A stretch of DNA of 5,249 nucleotides from Fidelibacterota bacterium (lineage in GTDB: Bacteria > Marinisomatota > Marinisomatia > Marinisomatales > TCS55): NCBI GenBank assembly GCA_002725545.1, contig PBPW01000009.1, positions 5,653 through 10,901 on the forward strand, written 5' to 3'. Positions 1 to 5,249 of the stretch are shown piece by piece. Position 1 is the stretch's first letter. Every line of letters begins with the position of its first letter. The notes below the pieces were generated by a model, which worked only from the letters and a program-made list of their open reading frames with translations, was not told the DNA's origin and ran no database searches. Position numbers and translations under genes: made by a program.

Positions 1-1788
1 GCTGCAGTTGTTATTCATGCTGCAAATGGGGTCGAGGTTGGCACAGAACAGGTATGGAATTATGCCAATAATTATGAATTGACAAAAGTATTAGTTGTGA
101 ATGGGTTAGATAGAGAACATTCAAAATTTGATGAAATTCTTGCGCAGACCAAAGATCACTTTGGCTCCAATGTTTTTCCTATGCAATTACCTGTAAATGC
201 TGGCCCTGGGTTCAATCAAATCATTGATGTTTTAAGGAATGAGCTGATTACATATGAAACAGATGGAAGCGGTAATTACAAGGAAGAACCATTACCAGAT
301 GACCTAAAAGAAAGGGTCAACTCTCTTCATCAAGAATTAATTGAATATGTCGCAGAATCCGATGATTCACTTTTGGAAAAGTTTTTTGACCAAGGCAGTC
401 TCAGCGAAGAGGAAATGCGCGATGGGCTTCATAGCGCAATTCAAAAAGAGGTTTTTATTCCGCTTTTCTGTACTGCTGCAACGCAAAAGATTGGTACAGC
501 ACGGCTAATGGATTTTATTTCAAAATATGGATCTTCACCTGTGGATCGTGGATCAATTAAGGCAAAAGATGCAAATTCAGATAAAGAGGTTGAAGTAAAT
601 CTTGATGGTTCAGAGCCTGTAGTGCATGTCTTCAAAACGATCAGCGAAGCGCATGTTGGAGAACTTTCATTTTTCAGAGTGTATTCTGGATCAGTCTCTA
701 CCGGATCTGATCTATATAACTCTGAAAGGGAAAACTCTGAGAGGTTTGGCCAAATGTTTTTAATGAATGGCAAAGAAAGAACAAGCGTTTCCAAATTATC
801 CGCTGGCGATATTGGCGCGGTAGTCAAACTTAAAGATACGCATACAGGCAACACCCTAAGCGATCCAAGCAATAAGGTCAAATTATCTGCTGTTAAATTG
901 CCTAATTCAAATATCCATCTTGGTATTAGGTCTAAAACAAAAGGTGATGAGGAAAAAATTGCAACAGGCCTATCTACCTTACATGAGGAAGATTCGACAT
1001 TTATATATAATGTAGATCCTGAACTTCATCAAACTGTACTTTCTGGGCAAGGAGAATTACACCTTCAGGTTTCAATAGATAGATTGAAACGAAAATTTAA
1101 TGTAGATGTTGAAACATTCAAGCCTAGGATTCCTTACAGAGAAACCATTCGTGCAAACGGTTCAGCAAAATATCGCCATAAAAAACAAAGCGGTGGAGCC
1201 GGTCAGTTTGCTGAGGTTTGGATGAAAATTGAATCAAAACCGCGCGGTGAAGGCGTAGAGTTTACACAATCATTAGTTGGTCAAAATGTTGATCGTGTCT
1301 TTGTTCCTTCTGTAGAAAAAGGTGTAAATGCAGCCTGCGTTGAAGGGGTACTAGCTGGTTATAGAGTAGTGGATCTAAAAGTCGATTTCTATGATGGTAA
1401 ACAGCACCCTGTTGATTCAAAGGATATAGCATTCCAAATGGCAGGTAAGCACGCCTTCAAAGAAGCATTCATGGCTGCCCAACCATGTCTTTTAGAGCCA
1501 GTATTAAATATTGAAATTAAAGTCCCTGAAGAATTCATGGGAGATGTCATGGGGGATATTTCTAGCCGCAGAGGAAAGATAATAGGGATGGATTCTGAAG
1601 GCTCATTTCAAAGAATCAAAGCTCAAGCCCCACAATCTGAAATGTATCAATATTCCACAACGCTTAGGTCATTGACAGGTGGACGGGGCATCCATTCTGA
1701 AGCCTTTAGCCACTATGAAGAGGTGCCACGCGATATGGAAAACAAGGTGGTTGATGAAGCAAAAGCAGCTAAAGTAGAAGCCGAATAA
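1..1788 (+). CDS. fusA: Elongation factor G family protein (EF-G2-like paralogue), 5' partial
   Basis: The reading frame is open from base 1, so the true start lies upstream; by alignment with E. coli EF-G from memory, about 105-110 residues (P-loop and switch regions) are missing. The 595 residues present keep the EF-G order: end of the G domain with G' insert (about 1-190), domain II (about 204-300, FFRVYSGSV), domain III (about 303-380, LSGQGELHL), domain IV (about 384-500) and domain V (about 500-575, GDISSRRGKI, then SLTGGRG). Both domain IV tip loops are intact: HKKQSGGAGQ at 393-402 and H469 in GKQHPVDS. EF-G catalyses tRNA-mRNA translocation on the ribosome in the cytosol. The G4 motif reads NGLD (34-37) instead of NKxD, and the G5 region reads TAA (158-160) instead of SA. 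This resembles the Bacteroides-type EF-G2 paralogue more than housekeeping FusA. The next gene begins 4 bases after the stop. The family call is sure; paralogue status is inferred. Confidence 0.95.
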   Translation, partial: AAVVIHAANGVEVGTEQVWNYANNYELTKVLVVNGLDREHSKFDEILAQTKDHFGSNVFPMQLPVNAGPGFNQIIDVLRNELITYETDGSGNYKEEPLPDDLKERVNSLHQELIEYVAESDDSLLEKFFDQGSLSEEEMRDGLHSAIQKEVFIPLFCTAATQKIGTARLMDFISKYGSSPVDRGSIKAKDANSDKEVEVNLDGSEPVVHVFKTISEAHVGELSFFRVYSGSVSTGSDLYNSERENSERFGQMFLMNGKERTSVSKLSAGDIGAVVKLKDTHTGNTLSDPSNKVKLSAVKLPNSNIHLGIRSKTKGDEEKIATGLSTLHEEDSTFIYNVDPELHQTVLSGQGELHLQVSIDRLKRKFNVDVETFKPRIPYRETIRANGSAKYRHKKQSGGAGQFAEVWMKIESKPRGEGVEFTQSLVGQNVDRVFVPSVEKGVNAACVEGVLAGYRVVDLKVDFYDGKQHPVDSKDIAFQMAGKHAFKEAFMAAQPCLLEPVLNIEIKVPEEFMGDVMGDISSRRGKIIGMDSEGSFQRIKAQAPQSEMYQYSTTLRSLTGGRGIHSEAFSHYEEVPRDMENKVVDEAKAAKVEAE

Positions 1789-1792
1789 TTTG

Positions 1793-2287
1793 ATGGATCA
1801 TTTGTGGGCTCCTTGGCGGATGGAATATATTCAACGCGAAAAAGACGATGGCCAAGGATGCGTTTTTTGTATCAAGGCTGAAGATATAGAAAATGATAGA
1901 AATAACTTAGTTTTATATAGGGATGATGACATTTATGTCGTGATGAATCTATACCCCTATACTAATGGACATCTTTTAATTTGCTCTAATCAGCATTGCG
2001 ATACCATGAATGACCTTACCCAATCAACATTGACTAAAGTTATGGAACTTGCCAAACAAATTATGGGAATTCTTGATAATACAATGAGTCCTGATGGATT
2101 TAATTTTGGTGCAAACCTAGGTAAGGCTGCTGGAGCCGGCATTGCCGAACATATTCATTTTCATGTTGTTCCGCGTTGGAAAGGTGATACAAATTTCATG
2201 CCAGTAATAGGCCAATCTAAAGTAATTATGGATGGTTTATTTGAAACATATGATAATCTAAAACCGCAATTTGATAATATAAAATAA
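1793..2287 (+). CDS. HIT-domain protein, Ap4A phosphorylase/hydrolase-like
   Basis: This is a 164-residue histidine-triad protein. The catalytic motif is H120-x-H122-x-H124 in AEHIHFHVVPRW, preceded by FNFGANLGKAAGAGI, which forms the nucleotide-binding region in this family. The N-terminus LWAPWRMEYI and the CVFC pair (C23, C26) are typical of the subgroup annotated as Ap4A phosphorylase-like; the cysteines may take part in a zinc site. HIT enzymes cleave or phosphorolyse nucleoside phosphates such as Ap4A or AMP conjugates through a His-nucleotidyl intermediate; the actual substrate here cannot be read from sequence. ATG at 1793 is preferred over the adjoining TTG at 1790 because it begins directly with the conserved MDHLWAPWR. 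There is no clear Shine-Dalgarno site, so translation is probably coupled to the EF-G gene, whose stop is 4 bases upstream. The length is normal for the family. Confidence 0.93.
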   Translation: MDHLWAPWRMEYIQREKDDGQGCVFCIKAEDIENDRNNLVLYRDDDIYVVMNLYPYTNGHLLICSNQHCDTMNDLTQSTLTKVMELAKQIMGILDNTMSPDGFNFGANLGKAAGAGIAEHIHFHVVPRWKGDTNFMPVIGQSKVIMDGLFETYDNLKPQFDNIK

Positions 2288-2288
2288 A

Positions 2289-2501
2289 ATGGATTTCTAT
2301 AGAACTTGGCTTCCCTTCATCTATTTGTATGGTGTAGGTGGAATTGTTTTTATTGTTGGCATGTTTTTAATTCTTAGAACAAAAGCGCTTCGCCCTACCT
2401 ATCATCGACATAAAAAATGGCTTTGGTTATTATTGTATGGATTTTTCTTCTGGATGAGTTTACATGCACTATTTATTTACTTAGCGATCGGAAGTCAGTA
2501 A
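2289..2501 (+). CDS. Small two-helix membrane protein upstream of the symporter
   Basis: This 70-residue protein has two strongly hydrophobic segments, about residues 8-28 (FIYLYGVGGIVFIVGMF) and 44-67 (LWLLLYGFFFWMSLHALFIY). They are separated by a basic loop rich in Arg, Lys and His (RTKALRPTYHRHKK), which by the positive-inside rule should face the cytoplasm. The gene starts one base after the HIT stop and its TAA overlaps the ATG of the sodium:solute symporter (TAATG), so it sits in the operon with tight translational coupling. I do not recognise a named family. Small two-helix proteins do accompany some members of the SSS family, for example the short partners of PanF-like and acetate-type symporters, so a role as accessory subunit or assembly factor for the next gene is a reasonable inference. 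There is no Shine-Dalgarno site before this ATG. Confidence 0.8.
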   Translation: MDFYRTWLPFIYLYGVGGIVFIVGMFLILRTKALRPTYHRHKKWLWLLLYGFFFWMSLHALFIYLAIGSQ

Positions 2502-4360
2502 TGGATATTGCAATTGGAACCTCATTAGACCGAATTATAATCATTTGCTATTTTGCTTTAGTGATGGGATTCGGTGCTTATTTTGGCAGATACAGTAAAA
2601 CTACTACAGATTATTTTTTTGGAGGTAGAAGATTTGCGTGGTGGTTAATATCCATTTCAATTGTTGCAACTGGAGTGGGTTCTCATAGTTTTTTAAAATA
2701 TTCTACTAAAGCATACCAATACGGACTATCATCTACGATGACCTATATGAACGATTGGTTTTTTGTACCGTTGTTTATGTTTGGTTGGCTTCCAATCATT
2801 TATTACATGCGAATAAAATCCATCCCAGAGTATTTTGAGCGTAGATTTAATTCAAAGGCCCGTTATCTTGCTACAATTCTGACGCTGATTTTTATGATAG
2901 GGTATATTGCTATTCAATTTTTAACGCTAGCAACTGCGCTGTACAAAATATTTGGCATCCCGCTGATGGCAACCGTAGTCCTAATTGCTATCGCTACAAC
3001 TATCTATATGCATTTTGGTGGGCAAACATCAGTAATCTTTACAGACCTCATTCAGGGATTCATATTAATTTTCGCAGGAATGCTTCTTTTTTATTTAGGC
3101 ATTCAATTTTTAGGTGACCAAACTCCCTATACCGGTCTACGCGCTTTTTGGATGAATTTATCCCCAATTGAAAAGCTTCCATTGGCCCATTTCAATCGTC
3201 CACCAGACTTTAATTTTGTAGGTATTTTTTGGCAAGATGGCATTGCTGGATCGGTTGGTTTTTTATTTTTAAATCAAGGTTTAATTATGCGGTTTATGGC
3301 AGCTAGAAGCGTTAACGATGGGCGAAAAGCTGTGGCATTTAATACGTTAGTTATTTTACCAATATCAGCCATAGTTGTTTCAAATGCAGGGTGGATAGGC
3401 AGAGCAATAACCAATGCACTACCAGGGACGCTCCCTGTAGATATGGCAGCCAATGATGTATTTGTCGCGGTCACAAATATTGTTTCTTCTCCTGGCGTAT
3501 TCGGTTTTATTATTGCAGCTCTATGTGCTGCATTGATGTCAACAGCGGATACGCTTGTAAATGCTTCATCTGCAATTATTGTCAATGATATTTATAAACC
3601 CCTTTCAAAGAAAAAACATAGCGATACAGAACAATTGCATTTTGCCAGATGGACATCCCTTGGTGTTAAGGTCATCGCGGTTATAATGGTACCTTTCTTC
3701 AATTCTTTTGATTCCATTTATGAAGCGAATGGTTGGTTTCATTCTACATTTACACCACCTTTAGCGGTAGGAGTCTTTCTAGGAATCTTTTGGAAAAGAT
3801 TTACTACCCCAGCGATCATTGCTACATTTGTAGGAGGCTCATTTTTAATGATACTCGGACAGTTCTATCCTGAATTAATTAGCCCTTTTGCGCATGGAAT
3901 AGAGCTCAGACCAGATAAAGGCTATTCATATATTGGAGCCTTATACAATATTTTTGTGTGTGCAAGCGTTGGTATTATTGTTACCTTATTTACAAAACCT
4001 GATTCTGATAAAAAATTAAAAGGACTAACAATTTTTGATGCTCCAAAGCTGAAAGAGATTTATAAGGGTTCTCAGCCTAATGAAGTATTAGGAAAATCAG
4101 TAAAGGTTGGTTGGAAAATGATAGAAAATGATCAAGATACCATGCAATTTTCAAAAAATGATATGAAAAAAATGAAAGCCAATCCCGGTGACTTCTTATA
4201 TATTCAGGATGCTAGGTGGTGGCTCGGTGGATTAAAATCAGCCCATTCAGTTTACGGAAAGCCGCATAACGAAGATGGTGTAGTGTATATTAATGCATCC
4301 CATTTGGATCATGGTCAATTTCTCGAAGGTTTGCAATTAAAAGCAGAGAAAGAAATGTAA
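2501..4360 (+). CDS. Sodium:solute symporter (SSS family) with C-terminal soluble extension
   Basis: This 619-residue integral membrane protein has about thirteen hydrophobic segments in the first ~500 residues, as expected for the SSS (SLC5-like) fold. Family marks are DYFFGGRRFAWW (37-48) after the first helix and AALMSTADT (343-351), whose Ser/Thr pair corresponds to the Na2-site residues of helix 8 in vSGLT, followed by NASSAIIVNDIYKPL. It should couple sodium entry to uptake of an organic solute; the substrate is not deducible. From about residue 505 to the end a hydrophilic tail begins GLTIFDAPKLKEIYKG and contains PGDFLYIQDARWWLGG (D570, R572, W573, W574), an extension absent from PutP-like members. 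The start at 2501 is chosen over an in-frame ATG at 2417 because that one lies inside the preceding gene, while 2501 has GGAAG at 2490-2494 and begins MDIAIGTSLDR, directly before helix 1. It is the last gene of the operon, before tRNA-Asn. Confidence 0.93.
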   Translation: MDIAIGTSLDRIIIICYFALVMGFGAYFGRYSKTTTDYFFGGRRFAWWLISISIVATGVGSHSFLKYSTKAYQYGLSSTMTYMNDWFFVPLFMFGWLPIIYYMRIKSIPEYFERRFNSKARYLATILTLIFMIGYIAIQFLTLATALYKIFGIPLMATVVLIAIATTIYMHFGGQTSVIFTDLIQGFILIFAGMLLFYLGIQFLGDQTPYTGLRAFWMNLSPIEKLPLAHFNRPPDFNFVGIFWQDGIAGSVGFLFLNQGLIMRFMAARSVNDGRKAVAFNTLVILPISAIVVSNAGWIGRAITNALPGTLPVDMAANDVFVAVTNIVSSPGVFGFIIAALCAALMSTADTLVNASSAIIVNDIYKPLSKKKHSDTEQLHFARWTSLGVKVIAVIMVPFFNSFDSIYEANGWFHSTFTPPLAVGVFLGIFWKRFTTPAIIATFVGGSFLMILGQFYPELISPFAHGIELRPDKGYSYIGALYNIFVCASVGIIVTLFTKPDSDKKLKGLTIFDAPKLKEIYKGSQPNEVLGKSVKVGWKMIENDQDTMQFSKNDMKKMKANPGDFLYIQDARWWLGGLKSAHSVYGKPHNEDGVVYINASHLDHGQFLEGLQLKAEKEM

Positions 4361-4424
4361 TTATATTAGCGTCTGCGTAATAAATATTTTAAATTCGCGC
4401 CGCTTATTAAATTATTTAATGCAG

Positions 4425-4497
4425 TCCGGAGTAGCTCAGTTGGTAGAGCGAGTGGCTGTTAACCACCAGGTCGGGGGTTCGAGTCCCTCCTCCGGAG
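4425..4497 (+). tRNA. trnN: tRNA-Asn (GTT)
   Basis: A full cloverleaf can be drawn over 73 nt. The acceptor stem TCCGGAG (4425-4431) pairs perfectly with CTCCGGA (4490-4496), with discriminator G at 4497 as usual for tRNA-Asn. The D stem is GCTC/GAGC (4434-4437, 4446-4449). The anticodon loop is CTGTTAA (4456-4462) with anticodon GTT at 4458-4460. The T stem is GGGGG/CCCTC with loop TTCGAGT (4478-4484). The anticodon stem AGTGG/CCACC has four pairs plus an A-C mismatch at its outermost position (27-43). The CCA end is not encoded: the discriminator is followed by CAA, so a nucleotidyltransferase must add it. It decodes AAC and AAU. Confidence 0.97.
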
Positions 4498-4503
4498 CAA
4501 TAT

Positions 4504-4540
4504 AAATAACGGCTATCCTTTTATAGTTTAGCCGTTATTT
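4504..4540 (+). terminator. Rho-independent terminator after tRNA-Asn
   Basis: A perfect 12-bp inverted repeat pairs 4504-4515 (AAATAACGGCTA) with 4529-4540 (TAGCCGTTATTT) around a 13-base loop. The descending arm runs into a short T run (4538-4541). It starts seven bases after the tRNA end and probably ends the tRNA transcript and any read-through from the upstream operon. The T run is short, and the ascending arm begins with three A, so it could also act weakly on the opposite strand. Confidence 0.75.
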
Positions 4541-4567
4541 TCACTGATTTAATCAATAGTTAAGGAA

Positions 4568-4595
4568 TTGACTTAATGATTGATTAATCTATAAG
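4568..4595 (+). promoter_or_regulatory. Sigma70-like promoter for the DRR-peptide unit
   Basis: TTGACT (4568-4573, five of six matches to the -35 consensus TTGACA) and TATAAG (4590-4595, five of six matches to TATAAT) are separated by 16 bp. Both lie after the tRNA terminator and 27 bases before the next start codon. The surroundings are AT-rich, so some matches arise by chance, but position and spacing agree with a real promoter. No operator or riboswitch structure is evident in the short leader. Confidence 0.55.
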
Positions 4596-4613
4596 TTTAT
4601 TTTTGATAATCTT

Positions 4614-4618
4614 GAGGA
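4614..4618 (+). promoter_or_regulatory. Ribosome binding site for the 51-codon gene
   Basis: GAGGA lies three bases before the ATG at 4622. The spacing is on the short side but the match to anti-Shine-Dalgarno is good. It is the main signal, apart from the repeat pattern itself, that this short frame is translated. Confidence 0.6.
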
Positions 4619-4621
4619 AAA

Positions 4622-4777
4622 ATGAATAATCGTGGTGAAGAAAGACGTTTTGAAGATCGTAGAGCGAACAATGACCGTCGCAAGGAAGATATTCCAGTCG
4701 CCAATGACCGTCGTTCTGGCGTTGATCGTAGAGATAGCGCAGATCGTAGATCGGGAGACGACAGACGTCAGGATTGA
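4622..4777 (+). CDS. 51-residue arginine/aspartate-rich DRR-repeat peptide
   Basis: This short gene encodes a very hydrophilic peptide with 15 Arg, 1 Lys and 14 Asp/Glu among 51 residues, hence almost charge-balanced and probably disordered. An acidic residue followed by RR recurs seven times: one ERR (R8-R9) and six DRR with the first Arg at 13, 19, 30, 36, 42 and 48. The usual step is six residues, with one 11-residue gap filled by KEDIPVA. There is no hydrophobic segment, signal peptide or Cys. At the DNA level GATCGTAGA occurs at 4655, 4724 and 4742, and CAATGACCGTCG at 4669 and 4702, suggesting growth by 18-bp duplication. A promoter-like pair and GAGGA precede the ATG, and the next gene starts at or just after the stop. 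Similar DRR/ERR runs occur in linkers of some GGDEF and PilZ signalling proteins, from memory, but here the run stands alone. The function is unknown. Conceptual translation is plausible because synonymous codons (CGT AGA, CGT CGC, CGT CGT, AGA CGT) vary while the DRR pattern is kept. Confidence 0.7.
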   Translation: MNNRGEERRFEDRRANNDRRKEDIPVANDRRSGVDRRDSADRRSGDDRRQD

Positions 4778-4782
4778 ACTTA

Positions 4783-5127
4783 GTGTTTTCTAAAGTAAAT
4801 CAATTTACTTCATTAGTCTTAACATTATGGCTGACTGTTTTCACTCAGCTATCAGTTTTGCACGTTGGGCATGCTCACGAACTTTTGCCAGTTGAGCAAA
4901 ATATGTGTGATGAGAATTGTGATGATTCTTCACATGATAAAGCTGGAGATTCATGCGATTGGTTTATCGCTAATAGACTCATTACGCATAGCGGATCTTT
5001 CTTAGATCATTCATCTCCACTATATTTAGAATTAACCTCTGAAGTTTTTACAAATTTAGAATTTCATTATTTTGCTATCGAACACGCAAATTTTTCGACG
5101 CGTGCCCCACCTACCCATAGTATTTAA
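4783..5127 (+). CDS. Small exported His/Cys-rich protein with C-terminal RAPP motif, putative metal-binding
   Basis: The protein has 114 residues from GTG 4783, or 117 from TTG 4774. GTG is preferred because AGGA at 4770-4773 lies nine bases before it, whereas the TTG directly abuts AGGA; the TTG start would overlap the TGA of the DRR gene. A Lys near the N-terminus and a hydrophobic stretch (about 8-26) look like a signal peptide, with possible cleavage after GHA (A31). The mature part has H27, H30, H32, C42, C46, H51, C58, H69, H76, H95, H101 and H112, with CDENCDD and SSHDKAGDSCDW resembling metal-ligand clusters, and ends FSTRAPPTHSI. Small periplasmic proteins with HxH, spaced Cys and a terminal R(A/G)PP are known from proteobacterial and Bacteroidota genomes (DUF2946-like), often near TonB receptors or metal-transport genes. 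A role in binding or sensing copper, zinc or similar metal is inferred, not shown. It forms a unit with the DRR-peptide gene. Confidence 0.75.
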   Translation: MFSKVNQFTSLVLTLWLTVFTQLSVLHVGHAHELLPVEQNMCDENCDDSSHDKAGDSCDWFIANRLITHSGSFLDHSSPLYLELTSEVFTNLEFHYFAIEHANFSTRAPPTHSI

Positions 5128-5193
5128 AATTACATATATCAGCAGTTGCTAGCTGACAAAAAACAAACTTAATTAATAAAATAAAAATAAAAT

Positions 5194-5199
5194 AAGGAG
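5194..5199 (+). promoter_or_regulatory. Strong ribosome binding site for the truncated last gene
   Basis: AAGGAG lies five bases before ATG at 5205, the best Shine-Dalgarno match in the window. The preceding ~45 bases are nearly all A and T and should be unstructured, which favours efficient initiation. Confidence 0.75.
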
Positions 5200-5204
5200 C
5201 TATA

Positions 5205-5249
5205 ATGTCAATTATTGATATTAGCACTTCACGCAATTACTTGTACACC
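5205..5249 (+). CDS. Start of an unidentified gene, 3' partial
   Basis: An ATG with an ideal AAGGAG site opens a frame that stays open for the 15 codons left in the window, reading MSIIDISTSRNYLYT. The fragment is too short to identify a family. It is not obviously a signal peptide: there is no basic start followed by a hydrophobic run. The 77-base gap after the His/Cys-rich gene could carry its own promoter, although no convincing one is seen. It may belong to the same unit as the two small genes upstream. Confidence 0.65.
   Translation, partial: MSIIDISTSRNYLYT

Noticed and set aside
79..81. TTG 79 as start of the EF-G gene
   Set aside because: The frame is open to base 1 and the codons before 79 encode conserved EF-G sequence (GVEVGTEQVW), so this is internal.
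441..881. Minus-strand open frame of 146 codons
   Set aside because: It lies wholly inside the EF-G gene, has a low-complexity Ser/Leu/Thr composition typical of an antisense shadow, and matches no family I recognise.
2417..2500. Longer N-terminus of the symporter from ATG 2417
   Set aside because: The extra 28 codons overlap the two-helix protein in another frame. The 2501 start has a weak Shine-Dalgarno site and a normal SSS N-terminus.
3274..3585. Minus-strand open frame of 103 codons
   Set aside because: It is antisense to well-conserved symporter helices, including the STADT motif; its Ala/Ile/Thr-rich content mirrors that coding sequence.
4361..4424. Promoter or terminator between the symporter and tRNA-Asn
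   Set aside because: The 64 bases are AT-rich with a short GCGCCGC patch; TAATAA/TTATTA can pair over a long loop, but there is no clear -35/-10 pair or GC-rich stem. The tRNA may be co-transcribed with the operon.
5139..5156. Small hairpin TCAGC/GCTGA with an 8-base loop after the His/Cys-rich gene
   Set aside because: The stem has only five pairs and is followed by an A-rich, not T-rich, stretch, so it is not a convincing terminator for the plus strand.
5146..5181. Possible promoter (TTGCTA or CTGACA with AT-rich -10) before the last gene
   Set aside because: The -10 candidates are poor and the region is almost pure A/T, where such matches arise by chance.

Overview
The window is AT-rich bacterial DNA from an organism I cannot name with certainty. 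Several traits point to a marine member of the FCB side of the tree, such as Marinimicrobia/SAR406 or a Bacteroidota relative. These are the paralogue-type elongation factor G with an altered G4 motif, the HIT protein starting LWAPWRMEYI, the solute:sodium symporter with a soluble C-terminal extension, and weak or absent Shine-Dalgarno sites in the first gene cluster. This is inference from remembered family resemblance, not a search result.

Bases 1-4360 hold four tightly packed plus-strand genes with gaps or overlaps of 1 to 4 bases, almost certainly one operon. They are the C-terminal ~595 residues of an EF-G-family translation factor, a HIT-domain nucleotide hydrolase/phosphorylase, a 70-residue two-helix membrane protein, and a 619-residue sodium:solute symporter. 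The EF-G has NGLD where GTPases normally have NKxD. The two-helix protein overlaps the symporter by one base and may be its small partner. The symporter ends in a ~110-residue cytosolic-type tail.

Bases 4425-4540 hold a complete tRNA-Asn (anticodon GTT, no encoded CCA) followed by a perfect 12-bp hairpin with a T run, a likely terminator.

Bases 4541-5249 look like a second, separately promoted unit. A sigma70-like promoter (TTGACT / 16 bp / TATAAG) and a GAGGA site precede a 51-codon gene encoding a hexad-repeat, arginine/aspartate-rich peptide (repeated DRR). Next comes a small exported-looking His/Cys-rich protein ending in a RAPP motif, probably a metal-binding periplasmic protein. Last, behind a strong AAGGAG site, are the first 15 codons of a gene that runs off the window. 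The short DRR gene and its coupling to the His/Cys-rich gene are the least familiar part of the window.
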